This document shows, piece by piece, positions 35,354 through 48,264 of a stretch of DNA of 64,000 nt; position 1 is the stretch's first letter, and each line of letters begins with the position of its first letter. The stretch is taken from assembly GCA_958430865.1 (NCBI GenBank), contig CAUDNR010001791.1, forward strand, positions 24,259-88,258. The letters are read 5' to 3'. A model generated the notes under the pieces. That model saw only the letters and a list, made by a program, of their open reading frames with translations, ran no database searches and was not told where the DNA came from. The position numbers and the translations under genes are program-made. Source of the DNA: Entrophospora sp. SA101 (taxonomy: Eukaryota > Glomeromycota > Glomeromycetes > Entrophosporales > Entrophosporaceae).

Positions 35354-38300
35354 TACACACCAATCAGAATCAAAAATTATAACAGTATCAGCTGTTTGTA
35401 AGTTTAATCCTAAACCACCAGCACGAGTACTTAACATGAAGATGGAATAAGGTGAAGCAGGATCACTGAATTTCCCTAAAAGATCAGTACGTTCTTCTGG
35501 CTAAAGGTTTATTTTTTTAGATAATGTTATTATTCATAATAAATAACAATAACAAATAATATTACTATTAATATTTACTTTTGTTTGACCGTCCAATCTA
35601 AGATAAATGTATTCTCTCCATTCAAGATAGTCTTGCATTATATCCATGATTTTGGTCATTTGAAAAAATATTAAAACCTACATCATACATAAATAATTAA
35701 TCATAATTAAACATTACATTGATAATAAACAAACAAACAAACAAATTACTTTATGATTGGTTTTAATTAATTTGGGTAAAATTCTATCAAGAAATTCAAA
35801 TTTTCCTGATACACGATATAGATATTCATTATTACTATTGCTCTTATTAATATCTCCTTCAACCTCTTTGAATACAAATGGATGGTTGCATATTTTCTTT
35901 AGTTGCATTATAGTATTATTTAGACCCTTAATACCAGTTTTCCTATTATATATATTTATACAAAAACAAATAAATATAATATAATATAAATATTTTTGAA
36001 AAAGGAAAAAAAACCTACCCTTTTTCTCCCTTATTAACAAATATTGCACCATGTGTTTTCATCTGATTGTATAGTTTGACCTGAAGTGCAGATAATTTAA
36101 CTTTTATTACTCTTTCTACCTTATCTGGCAGTTCAGATTCGACATCTTTTTTTAACCTTCGTAAAAGAAAAGGCCGAAGTACTTTGTGAAGACGACGGAT
36201 AATCAAGAGTGTCTCCTCTTCATTCAAAGCAATTTTATCTTGACCTCCAGTATTTGCAAAAGGTGTATTAAACCATTCATCAAAACTATCCAATGAATTG
36301 AAGATTTTTGGCAGTACAAAATTTAATAATGACCACAATTCTGGTAAATTATTCTATTATGTTATTTTAAAAAAGATATCATTCCCAATAGGTAAATAAA
36401 TAAATAGACTAATTAATAATAATTAAACCCAAAATGTATACAATAAAATAAAATACTTGTAGTGGAGTGCCAGTCAAGATTAATCGGTATCTGAACTTAT
36501 ATTTAGTGCTCAACACCATGGATAACTTAGAATTGACATTCTTCATACGATGGCCCTCATCAACTATTACATACAACCAATTCACTCTACTCAATGGTTT
36601 ATTATCTCTAATAACATATTCATATGTTGTTAAAAATACTTGAAAATCAATATGTTTCAAATGTTTTAGTTGTATGTTTTTCCTTTCATTAGGACCTCCT
36701 TTATAGACTATTTTTTTAACATCTGGTGCCCATTTTTCCAATTCCATTATCCAATTCGTTAATGTTCTATTTGGTATAAAAAATAAATTATATTGATTAT
36801 TAAAATCATAATATTAAAAATATAATTGACATTATTACTCACGATAATGGAACAATTATTAGAAATGGTCCATTTTGTTTCTTTTTTTCAATTAAACATG
36901 TAATCAAGGAAATTGTTTGAATTGTTTTCCCCAATCCCATTTCATCTGCTAGAATACCATTCAAACGATTATTATATAACGACACCATCCATTCTAATCC
37001 CTTTAATTGATATTCTTTCAATATGCCACCTTTAAGTATCAACGGTTGCTTTACTTCTTCTTTTATCCTATGTGCAACTTGGTAATAATCAATTTTTTTT
37101 CCATCCTAATTATTAATTGACAAAAAATAACAATCAATTTCATATTAATAGATGATTATGATATAATGATAGTATCATGTTAAATAAATCAATTACTGTT
37201 GTTTCAATGATATTGTCTTCGTCAATAACTGGTGATGAAAATATAGTGCTGGGAACGAAATGAGTGTTAATCATTGAATTATTATTAAAAGGTTCATTTT
37301 GTTGAGTGGAAACTGCTTTTGCCAATTTTTCAAGATATTGATCAGTTTGTTTTAATAAATGACTGAGTCTGGTGTCTTTAGTTTCATCAATCAATTTCAT
37401 GTATGCCTCTTCATCATCGTTTTTTAAAGCATTCAACCTTTCTCGTTGGAATTTATCTTGCTTTCTTTGTTGTTCTTTTTGAACAGATGCATGATAGTTT
37501 AAGACTGCCCTACCAAATGCAAGTTTTTTATCCCTCATTAACTCAGATATTGTGACATAATCTGCATACGTTGCTTTTATCTGAAACAAAAATCTATTTC
37601 GCTTGGCTTTCTTTTTGTTGATTTTTTTCTGTATACGATCTTGTTCACGTTTTTGAATATATGACAAAGTGTACTCTACTTTTTCTTCTGGTCGTCTATA
37701 TTGTAAAATATCATCAAGTCTCTGTGGTTTATTATACATCGGACTGTATTGAAAAACATTATTACGAATCTATAAATTATTATTTTCAAATTAAGAGTTT
37801 TTTTTATAACTAAATAATTAATTAACTAATTGAAATGAGTGAATGAATGAACGAATGAATGAAATGAATGAATGAATAAATAAAATCGTTATTGCCTTTT
37901 GTTGATGATCATATAATCTTAAAGCCTTTAATTCTATTACGGCTTTGAGCTTAGGATTTGAAACAGGTTTGTTGTCATCATCAAAAGCCAATCGTTGTTT
38001 CAATGGTTCATTTGATAAATTTGCTGGTAAATTCTCAAGAGCTTTAATTCTTTCGTTTCTTCTATTTCTAAGCTCTATTTCTATTAGTTCAGCTTGATTT
38101 AGTGCTTTAATAAGTACTTCAGGAGGTATTGGTATGAAATTAGCAGCAGCTGAAGTAAAAGTAGAAACATCGTTTGTTTCTGGTGTTGATGATAATGATT
38201 TTAAAGATTCTTGTATATATTTTAGTGAATTTATTGTATTATCAAGTTCACAACCATAAATGTTGGCATATGTTTCCAATGCTTGCTCATGTTCCGAGTC

Positions 38301-38450
38301 TCTTGCCATGGCAACAAAAATATGAGATGGCACAATTTGGTTATTACATAAAAGTGAGTACGCATATTTTTGACTCATCAGTCGTCTTTTTCTTTCTTCA
38401 GTGAGCTTTATAGGTTTTTTGGTACTAGTCATTGTTGTATGTGAATCCAT
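33414..38450 (-). CDS. SWI/SNF or RSC ATPase (Snf2/Sth1/BRG1 type)
   Basis: About 14 exons, roughly 1,300 residues. Order: N-terminal region with a conserved LYDHQQK segment; HSA domain ([20 protein letters not shown], the actin-related-protein binding helix); DEXH ATPase lobe with [11 protein letters not shown] (Walker A), [11 protein letters not shown] (Walker B) and LILTGTPLQ; helicase C lobe with [27 protein letters not shown] and QDRAHRIGQ; a SnAC-like acidic and basic region; and a C-terminal bromodomain ([28 protein letters not shown]) ending [14 protein letters not shown]. It is the catalytic subunit of an ATP-dependent nucleosome remodeler. The bromodomain and HSA fit Snf2/Sth1 rather than ISWI or CHD. 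The first intron seems to have a GC donor after HQQK. A TAA triplet repeat fills another intron (35274-35351). Confidence 0.94.
35274..35351. repeat. (TAA)n microsatellite in a remodeler intron
   Basis: About 25 uninterrupted AAT/TAA triplets. They lie inside the intron between the exons ending IIFDSDW and starting [14 protein letters not shown], so the long Leu or Tyr runs read there are not protein. Confidence 0.95.
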
Positions 38451-38556
38451 TTTTTTTTAAAAAAAAAATTTCGTGTTTAGAAAATAAAAATTAGTTACAC
38501 GAATCGACATCATTCAAAAAAAAATTTTTTTTTTAAACGTTTATAAAATTGTTATT
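38451..38556. promoter_or_regulatory. Putative bidirectional promoter
   Basis: The start codons of the SNF2-type remodeler (38450, minus) and RBM42 (38557, plus) are only 106 bp apart, so both promoters and 5' UTRs must share or overlap this AT-rich stretch. It has A and T runs on both sides of TTACACGAATCGACATCATT. A clear TATA box is not seen. Confidence 0.6.
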
Positions 38557-39721
38557 ATGTCCGGAAGAAACAATTCATACAATGATCAATACACATATGA
38601 TTCCAAGCTTTATGCATCAGTAACACCGGCAACGGATAATTCTCTACAGCAACCAATTCACCAATCTCACCAATATCAACATTATAATAATAATATTGAT
38701 AGTAAATACACAAATTATCCAACATCAACAAATAAAACCTATCAACAAAACAGTTATAATTATTCTTCTCCTCCATCTTTTAACAATTACTATTATCATC
38801 AACCACCTACAGGTCCAGCATCAACGTCAAAAATGTCAATTGCGCCTAAAACAACAGTAGAAGCATTACCATCAGTAACAGGTAATAGTAATTCTACTGC
38901 ATTTAATATAATAAATTTTTTTTTTCTCCAAGTAAACTAAGTAATAGTGTTGGTGGAATGGGGAAAAATAATTTTAATCAAAAACATAATAGTTCAATGA
39001 AAGATGAAACCATTGATTTTGTAGATCACAATAATAACGGTAATACTAGTGTTAATAATAATAGTGGTGGTGGTGGTGGTGGTGGTAAAAACCTGAATTC
39101 CAAAAAGAAACAAAAAACAATAGTTAGAGCAGCAGGAGGAGAAGTTTGGGAGGATTCTACATTGTTAGAATGGGATTCTAGTAAGTAATTTTTTTTACAC
39201 ATTTGCAAGAATATACTAAAATCACTAAAAATTACAAATTGTAAAATATAATAATATCATTCATTACTAATAACATATTCAATCTTGGATATAATTATAA
39301 TAGATGATTTTAGATTATTTTGCGGAGATCTTGGTAATGAGGTAACAGATGATATGCTTTACAAAGCATTCAGTAAATATTTATCAATCCAAAAAACCAA
39401 AGTGATTCGAGACAAAAGAACGGGTAAGAGCAAAGGATACGGATTTGTTAGTTTTAAAGATGCGGATGAATTTGTCAAAGCATGGAAAGAAATGAATGGT
39501 AGGTTTAATATATATATTATCATGGGAAAGGTTTTGCTGGTCGCTGGTAGAGATTTTTTATTTGTAAATAATGACAATAGTAATAATTGGACACTAATTT
39601 ATTTAAATTACTATCAATTAACCAAGGTAAATATGTTGGAAACAGACCAATTAAATTGAGAAAAAGTAATTGGAAAGATAGAAATTTTGATGCCAAATCA
39701 AAGAAACATCATCCTTATTAA
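38557..39721 (+). CDS. RBM42: RNA-binding protein 42 homologue (RRM)
   Basis: ATG 38557 starts a Tyr/Asn/Gln-rich N-terminus (MSGRNNSYNDQYTYDSKLYA). A second coding block (about 38948-39182) has a poly-Gly tract and the family-specific TIVRAAGGEVWEDSTLLEWD. After an intron the RRM follows: DFRLFCGDLGNEVTDDMLYK (RNP2) and GKSKGYGFVSF (RNP1), to KEMNG. A final exon (from about 39629) gives KYVGNRPIKLRKSNWKDRNF and ends HHPY. The order and the VRAAGG...WEDSTLLEWDS motif are diagnostic of RBM42, an hnRNP K partner in animals and a splicing-associated protein. The splice between the first two blocks (about 38881-38948) is not certain. It is divergent to the remodeler gene. A damaged copy lies at 21753-22412. 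Confidence 0.88.
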
Positions 39722-40343
39722 ATAATTGCAATATTGATGCATATCGAAAGTTGAAACATATTCCTGCGTTCTTTAGAAAAATAATAAAATGAATATTTAT
39801 TTATACTTTTGCTGTCTTTATAATTGATGTATCGATTTATAAAAAAAATTTTTAATATAACAATAACTTTATTCTCATAAAAAAAATCATAGCAACATGT
39901 CTGAACTTTATTTGAAATTAGAAAACTTGGTGAGGGTAAGAAATTAAACTATGATCGGGAGCAAATAGTTACCAAATTTGATTTTTAAAGGAATGTATGG
40001 TGTTGTTTACAGGGAAAAAGAGATAGCAGCTGGAAAATGACTGATTTTGGCAAAAGCACCCATTTGCTCTTTAGAACTGAGCTTTTTTTTGATATAATCT
40101 ATTCGAGAAACCTGTATTCCAGTTAAACATTATACATGAAGTATATTAGATCGATATATTAGATAATTGTTTTGTTGATAAAAGCATTTGATTTTGTGAA
40201 TATAACATTGTATTACAGATCATCTGAAATCAAGATACCCAAGTAGTATTGGATGTATTTTTGCTGGAATAATTGGCAAAATATAAATAATTACCATCAT
40301 TAATATCGTCATTGTCATTATTCCTTTTTAATTCAATTATTAC
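39722..40343. other. Intergenic between RBM42 and the transaldolase copy C
   Basis: The inverse counterpart is in copy B (about 21171-21750). No gene is supported. It includes GGTGTTGTTTACAGGGAAAA at about 40000. Confidence 0.4.
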
Positions 40344-40391
40344 TCATACTCACAATATATGTAGATGCGTGTGATGGAAAAAGAAAAAGAA

Positions 40392-41677
40392 TCAAGCAGA
40401 TAAAAGCTCTCTCAAGTGAGTCTTTAATTTTGCAAAATCTCGAATACCTTCAGCAAGTTTTTCTGTAGCCATAGCATCTTCATTAAGTGCCCATCTGAAA
40501 CCTTTTTCATCAAAGGTAACTTTTTCTTAACTAATTATAAACCACGATTAACAATTTGTTGTGAAGTGCGTATATTTGACGTATATAAATAGTATGCATG
40601 CATAATATACATGCATTATGTATATACAAACATTTTACACATAAACACAAATAACTTACCATTTTCAGGACTTAGGTTACGTTTAATGGTTTTTTTAGTA
40701 TCAGAATGTAATTGTTCTAACAATTTTGGACTAATAATCAAAAGATCACAACCAGCTAATTCTTCGCCTTCCCCTGTGTTACGGAATAAAGCACCCATAA
40801 CAATAGTTTTTACAATAATAATAAATTTTAGTGACAGATTTTACACCTGGATCTTCTTTAGCTGAGAAATCATGTCCTGTACTTTTCTTATACCAATCAA
40901 GAATACGATCAACAAATGGTGAAACCAAAGTTACGCCTGCCTCAGCACATGCGACTGCCTATTATATATGAGAGGAAGAGAAACAGGGAGCAAGAAAACA
41001 AACAAATATGTAAAAAGAATTTAATAATAACCTGAGGGAAAGAGAAAGTAAAGTGAGATTACAATGGATTCTTTCTTTCTCAAGTATTAAGCAGCTTTAA
41101 TGCCTTCCCAAGTAGAAGCAATCTTGATTAATATTCTTTCCTTACCAATACCAGCTTCCTCATAAAGTCCAATCAAACAGTTAGCTTTAGCAATAGTCCC
41201 TTCAGTGTCAAATGATAAAATTGCATCTACTTCAGTTGAAACTCGCCCAGGAATAATTTTAAGAATTTCATTATCAAAATTAATCAACTATAATTATGTA
41301 TTTGCGTGAGTTATATATATATATATATTAAGATATTATAAGTATTCTCCAATTTTACCAATTTATCAGTTGCTAATTCAACTTTTTTATCAATTGATCT
41401 ATATAATAGATATGTGGAATATATTGTGAAATGATGAGCATAATTAGGTTTTTGTGTGGCTTGTAAAATCAAGAAAGGTTTGTTGTTGCATCTTGAGGCT
41501 TATACTTGGCAATCGTTCTTGTATAAATAGGATTAATTGATAAAAATTATGATTGGTGTTGGTTGAAGAATTTATTAATTTATTGAAAAAACTCTTACAT
41601 TCAAAATAACCAGTGTCAGCAACAACTTTAGTGTATTGTTTAATTTGATCAAGAACAGAAGTCACGAACTCATGCAA
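40392..41677 (-). pseudogene. Transaldolase pseudogene, copy C
   Basis: Same lesions as 384-1669: loss of one base after IKAA, the 13-bp loss in the last exon, the one-base loss near LSLIL, and the deletion of about 65 bp removing VDSAIKYAKSKNG. A few SNPs around 40860-40885 (TAGCTGAGAAATCATGTCC against TGGCTGAGAAATCTTGTCC) separate it from copy A. Since A and C share every lesion, the gene was dead before they split. Confidence 0.85.
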
Positions 41678-42267
41678 ACTTGTGTAGTAATTTCGAATTC
41701 TCTTTCATCTAAATAATTTTTTTTGTCTATAGTACACAGAAAACATTACAACTAATGAAATGAAGTAATCTTGCCCTGATTGCAACCCACTACGTCAAAA
41801 CTTCTCACCATAATTTGGAATGATCAAGCCATAAGTTGTACTTCATGTGTCCTCTTTGCTTTTGAGCATTTATTAATAGAACACAATCCAGAACAAGTTC
41901 GGAATCTATCTCAAGTATTCAAGTATTATTTATTAAAATAAATTTAAATTTTTTTTTGTTGTTTATATAGTTAATTTTTTTAAATTTAACTGATGTCACA
42001 TGATTTTTATTATAAAATCCGCTAATTCCAAATTTCTCGTTTTTAATTTAGCGGATAAATTTCTTGGACCAAACTTATCCGTTAAATTAGTATAGTTTTA
42101 TAGTCGTACTATATACGTGGATCACTCTACCCTTAAGTTGATATTATCGATGATGTCATAATGCTGATGATGTCATGATGTCGACAATGTTGGGGATCAT
42201 TAATAATAAATATTGCAAAATTCGTTTTTTTTTTTTAAAAATATTTTTTTGCTTCTTTGTAGTAAAT

Positions 42268-42745
42268 ATGGCAGCAGCACCATCATATGCAGAAGTTTTG
42301 AAAAAAGATACCGATATTGATAATAAAGAACATGATAGTAGTGAAACAGAAGCTAATTCCACCCTCCACAACACCTCCAGTTATTCTTACGAACCTAGTG
42401 CTTCTAAAGGTATAATAACAATAAGCAGTGGTGGGGTAGATGATAACTATACATCTAGAGGAGGAAGTGATAAAAAATCGAAAAAATTATCAAAAAAAAC
42501 AATTATTCTAAGTGCTACTTTAGATATCGCTTTAGCTGGAATGCTGATTGGCTGGATTTATAAGAAACCTACTGCTACTAAAATTCAAATTGGTGTTGGA
42601 TCAATTGGCTTATTAACACTATATGGCGCTCAATGGTAATCTTGATTGATTATTTTAATTATTGTTATAATAATAATTGTTATTAACTAATATTTATATT
42701 TTCAAATTTACTTTTAGGATTACATATAAAAAATATAAATATTAA
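42268..42745 (+). CDS. Small two-helix membrane protein, unknown function, copy C
   Basis: Exons 42268-42635 and 42718-42745. The layout is as in copies A and B, with protein differences D-S-S-E for D-N-S-E, L for F in NSTLHN, E for K in SYEPSA, and V for I in GGVDDN. It differs from copy A at nine or more sites within about 340 bp, although the flanking sequence is almost identical. An upstream in-frame ATG at 42175 exists because a short deletion opens the frame. The conserved start is 42268. Confidence 0.62.
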
Positions 42746-44602
42746 ATTATTTCTATTATTTCCCCAATCTTTTCAATTATTTTAAATCATACTTCATTAA
42801 TTACTTTACATACATCTTCACCCCCAAAGAATGTTATTCTTTTTTAACGAATCGATAATAATTAATAAATAGTAATAATTAATAAATAATATTTAATAAA
42901 AGAAAATAAATTACAGTTACGATCATATAAAAATTTCTCTACATGTGTTAGAAACATTACTATTATACAAAATACCTTTAATACTAAGAACAACCTCCCA
43001 ATAATAATAATAACAACATTTTTGGAAAAAGTTATTATTACTATCTCGACACTGGAGAATAAACTAATTGATAATTCAATATTTTTTTGATCCACTAAGC
43101 TTTTTCAATAAAAAAATGTACATAGAAACAACTTTTAAGAATATTATCTTGTAAACCAACGCCCCATTGAAGTTGTACCATGCTCGTAATTTTGTGTACA
43201 TCACTACCACTAAGTCAGCGATAATACGCCAAAACAGATGTTATGTGCTATTAACAACATATATACCTGATTTTTGCTTTTATATTTTTTTTCGCAGAAA
43301 ATAATTTCCAATTGGTTAGCCTTTCAGTATTAGTAGATTCCACTATAAAAAATTACTAATACTAATGATTAAATCGATAATTTTGATTATTTATTATTTT
43401 AACACACTCTTTAAACCAAAAGAATTATGCTCATTGTTGAAAAATGTGGGAATCATCAATTAATATTCATTCATCAGATAAGAATTATGTAATTGTTTAA
43501 TATATCGTAAAGTGCAAGACACCTAGTCCTGCAACCTTTTTTTGGTCTTGTAGATCCTTTAGCATTCCAAAAATAGGAATATAGCATCAAAAAAACGAAT
43601 CGTGGTTTTGAAGCCAAGACCTTTTGCTACAAAGTTACAATGTATAAACAAACATATATGAAAAAATAGATATAAGAAATAAATTTTTTGTCTATTTAAT
43701 TAGGTGTTGAAAATCGCAGTTATTGACCTGGTGATTGTATCGTTGAGACATTTTGTTTTGATGGTAATATTGATAAAGATGTTCATGAAGATACTTATCG
43801 TGTTAGCAATGATAATGATAAATATATTGCAACTTTGAAGCCATGATAATGTGAGAAAGGTCATGGATTTAATTCTTGATTTTGGTCTTACATCTTCATT
43901 TTTGGAGGAATTAAAGAATCTGCAAGACCAATAAAAGTTGTGGGTTTTGAAACGAGTTTAATTTTGGGGGATAAATTGGATGAAGAAGCTTTGCAATAGT
44001 AAATTATACTTATCTCTATTAATAAATATAAAAGTTTTGGTAACTAGATATAAAGTAACCATTTAAAAATATTTCTAATAATAGTGAAATATATGTTATT
44101 ATTATGGTTATTATTATTTGGAGTGTTGAGAATGTTAGATTCCTGTAAAAAAAATTATTGATATTTTTCAAAGAAATATTTGTACTTTATGCAATTTTAT
44201 TTTAGGTTTCTGCAAATATATATATATGTAAAATATGTGTGTATGAATGTGTATAATCTAAAGAAAAAAAAATTTACATTGATTTTGAAAGAAATCTATC
44301 AATCATTGTTATTATGCTAAAAAAATATGAAATGTGAATTGTGATTTTTTTGAGTGTGTAAGATGAGTAAACATGCGTAAATGTGTGAATGCAAGTATGT
44401 ATAAATGCAGAAATTTATATCTGTCTACCTAATCTATCTATCTATTTAATTAACTAACTAATGAATTAGACGCTGGTTATTAAGAATGTGGTGGCTAAGA
44501 TAACAATTATAATTATATAATGGTAATGGTGTTTTTAACGAGTATTGGATTTTTAATCAGAATCTACAAGATTGTCATTACTATCATCAAGATTCAGTAA
44601 TG
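42746..44602. other. Intergenic, copy C
   Basis: Counterpart of 2742-4598, with no gene. The coding-like but stop-interrupted stretch is at about 43708-43996. Confidence 0.35.
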
Positions 44603-45167
44603 TTAGATGATTGATGGAGTTGAGGTTAACAATGCATTACTACTATATGATCTACCAGATAAAGTACGTCTTATCTTTCCACTTTTATCACTACAAAAAT
44701 GATGCATTGTCGGGTAGGAAGTATGCGGAGTTGACATTCGAGATAATTTTTCCTGGATATCCTCTGGTATAATCAGTAGACCAGCAGCTAAACTTACACG
44801 ACGTTGTTGTCCTTTAATTGATGATGAAGACGACGACGACGAGGACGACGATGATGATGATGGTGATGATGGTGACGATGGTGACGATGGTGATGACGAT
44901 GATAGTGGGGATGGATTGGTGATTGACATCATTGATTTTGTTTTATTAGTGGTAGAAATGGGATGTGATGATTTTTTTAATATGGGTGTTTTTGATTTTG
45001 AACTTAATGATGGTAATAAATTATCAATAAACTTTGACACAAGGATTGTTTTTGTATTATTATTATCTTTAGAAATGCTAGTTCTAATATTTGAAAATTT
45101 TGGAGAACTTGTTTGTGAATTATTATCATCATAATCAGTCTTCTTCTTCTTCTTCTTCTTCTTGTTG

Positions 45168-45199
<32 letters not shown>

Positions 45200-46324
45200 T
45201 ATTTCATCCCAATAAACACGATTTTTTGCCAAAGTGTCAAGAAAGATTGTAGCATCGTTTAGAAATAAAGCCAATGCTTCAAAATATGGTTTGACAACGA
45301 AATCACCAAAACCAAGACTTATTTGTGACTGATGAGCTTGTTCTCTATCCATATCTGGAGATACAGGCAGGTTTTTTTGTTTTTCCAAGTCACCTTGTTT
45401 AAAAAATTCCTCAACAATAGAATCAGACCAACGTTTAGATATATCCCATGGACGTACAGCATTACTCAGATCAGCAGCATGAAGTAAAACTTTTAAAAAA
45501 ATATCACGTTGATCTTTATCTAATAGCTTTGAAGGTGAACTTGTAGACATTGAAAAATATTCAGGTGAGGAAGCAATGGAGGAGCTTGATGAATAACTAC
45601 CACTACCATTACTACTATCATTATCCAATTCCTCGCCACAAGATTCATCAGAAGATGGTGATGAAGAAGAACAAATGTTTGTAGAAGAAGTGGATGATGA
45701 TGATAAATTAATAATATTATGCAAAGATTCTAACAATTCATAATGATTCATCATATCAGTTGCTAAAATTATTTTCTTTATCAAAGATTTCAAAGTGAAG
45801 TCAATTTGTTGTGGATCCATTCCTTGGAAATCGTTGTTGTTGTTGTTATGTAAATGACGAAACAATTTATGTTTTGATAGCAACTCCATTGTCAGTGTGC
45901 AAGAATAATTTTCTAATACAGATTGATTATTATATTTGATTGCTAGAGGCGTTCTTGCATTAACCTGGTAAACATTATTTAAACCGGGATGTCCTATATC
46001 ATGACACAATCCAGCTATCATCAAACAAATCGAATCAAAGTGAGTCAAATGTTTGGCAGCACCTAAATCAACCAACATGTAGTATAACATGGCCACAACA
46101 TCTGCCGCATGATAAAATGAATGATAATCAGTTGTAAAATAGCCTTTTTCAACATCGATAATAAAATCCAACATTTCTGATTCTTGTATTTGTAAACAAC
46201 CACTCAAATCCAATTTCACCATCATACCCAACACTATACCATATAACTCTGGTATTGACCAATCCCATACGTTAAAATAGATTCCAGTGTCTGAAGATAA
46301 TTTATTATACAAAAATTTTAACAT
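44603..46324 (-). CDS. Class I 3',5'-cyclic nucleotide phosphodiesterase, copy C
   Basis: 573 residues, identical in translation to 4599-6320, with the same metal-binding residues (His68, His72, His108, Asp109, Asp285), Ser-rich insert and Asn/Lys/Ser runs. Identity even across the homopolymer tracts points to a very recent duplication or to the same locus assembled twice. Its role is degradation of cyclic nucleotides. Confidence 0.9.
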
Positions 46325-47494
46325 TGTCTACAAAAAAGGAAACGAAAGGGAGATAAGTAAACAAAGATTTAGTAATGCAACAATAATATATTAGATTAAA
46401 AAAAGGACCTACGCTTTCACATATTATTAATTTGTCAGAAGGTAATGAGTTGTATTTTAATAAAAGCATGTTTTTTATAGATTATGTGTTAGTTTCATCT
46501 AATAATAATAAATTAGCAGAAATAAAAAAAAATAATAAAATGAATCTATATTTATATAAATACTCTATATGTCTATAATATCAAAAAAGTATTATTGTTT
46601 TGTTTGTAAAAAAAAGTTTTTTAAATTTTGGCGTCAGTGATGATGACACAATAATGTAATTTGTAACGTGGTTTTTTTCTAAATATAAATAAATATAAAA
46701 TCATCGACAATCCTAATTTGTGTAATTTGTAATAAAGGATAATTAATTGGGTAAACAAAGGATATGTATGGGAGCAACAACAATTTTGGCTTCGAGACAA
46801 TGAATTATTGTATAGTTTATTAGTAAAATTAGTAAATGAAGGAAAGATAAATAAACGAACTTATTCCATATTTATTTATTTATTTCATTTTAAAATAAAC
46901 CATACATCTATCAAATTCATTTAAAATCTCTCTATTGCAAAATGATATCATTGAATAGAAATAGGCTTAAGCGGATTAGATTGTTTGATCGAGTTGAAAA
47001 ATAGATAGGTTCTCGTATTTGGTGATCTTTGATTACAACTGATTGAAAGTTTTCTGTGTATGATGACGATATGTTGATTAATAATTACTCCAAGATGCCT
47101 GCGACTTTACGCCTTCTTCCATTACTCTTTATCTTGTGATTTGCCATGGTAATCTTTGAAGGTAGTCAGTAGATCAACAAATGAAATCAGTAACTAACTA
47201 ACTAACTCGCTCCAACCAATTGGGAATATCGAGCAAACTTGGATAGGAATATTCCTTTGATTTTTTCGTGTTTGAGATTTAAACAATTTTATTGTTTGTA
47301 CAAAAGACAAATATTTCTTCGAATCAACAAATCTTGTGATGTCACGTATTCAAGTATATATTAATATATTTAAATTATTATGTGGCTCGTCCGTATCCCC
47401 TTAAAGATCTGCACCGCGTGAAGTTCACAATAATGTTTTAGACTTAATATTAAGGATACTCGATTTGTATACTGCAGAATTTTTTGTTTCCATG
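46325..47494. other. Intergenic, copy C
   Basis: Counterpart of 6321-7490. No gene. Confidence 0.3.
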
Positions 47495-48264
47495 AATGAA
47501 ACCCATATTAATATTAATATTAATATGCAATAATACAAAATAAATTTTATATTAATAATATTACTAATATAGTAGTACTAAATAGGGTATTTTTGATGTT
47601 AAATTTTGAGGGTCGCGTAAGATGCATTTTTTGAGAAATTACTATTATTATTATTATTATATATTTTCGATGGTTGCCGTCATTTTAGATCTATTTGTTT
47701 AAACATTAATACAATATTTACAATATTGTATACAAATAAGAACTATTAATAGTACGTAATATTTATTACCTATTACCCATTAGTAACAATCATCCGTCGT
47801 TCAACCATTAAATACAATGTTATATATACAATATGAATAATAGAATCTAAGATTGTGTTGGTCTTTAAAAGCCTGCCAGTCCTTTTTGAACCACGAACCA
47901 GCGGATCCTTCTTAATAAGGAAATTGTGAATTATAATTATTAATATTAATTTTAAATATTGCAAATGCCGTCCAATCGTATGTTGGACATGTGACATAGC
48001 CTCTTTCGTATTTTTTGAATTTTATTAATATATTTTTATTTAGATTTTTATTTTTTTATGTGCTAAAGTGAGGCCTTGTGACCACGTTTATTTATTTAAA
48101 CTTCAATGCATTATTAAATATTTACGCGTAATCTTACCCCAATTAACCAATTATTAATTTAATAATAGTGAAACAAAAACAATCTTAAAGTGTGCTTACA
48201 GATTCGCTGAAGCTTTCTAAGTACAGGAAAGAGGCAGTAATCAGGATAAATTCACAAATTAAAT
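47495..48264. repeat. 770-bp repeat unit, copy in C
   Basis: Third copy of the block at 7491-8260 and 12479-13248. Confidence 0.8.

Noticed and set aside
35151..35437. Poly-Leu and poly-Tyr proteins
   Set aside because: They are translations of the (TAA)n microsatellite in a remodeler intron.
42175..42267. Longer N-terminus for the copy C membrane protein
   Set aside because: The extension exists only because of a short deletion in copy C; copies A and B begin at the conserved MAAAPSYAEV.
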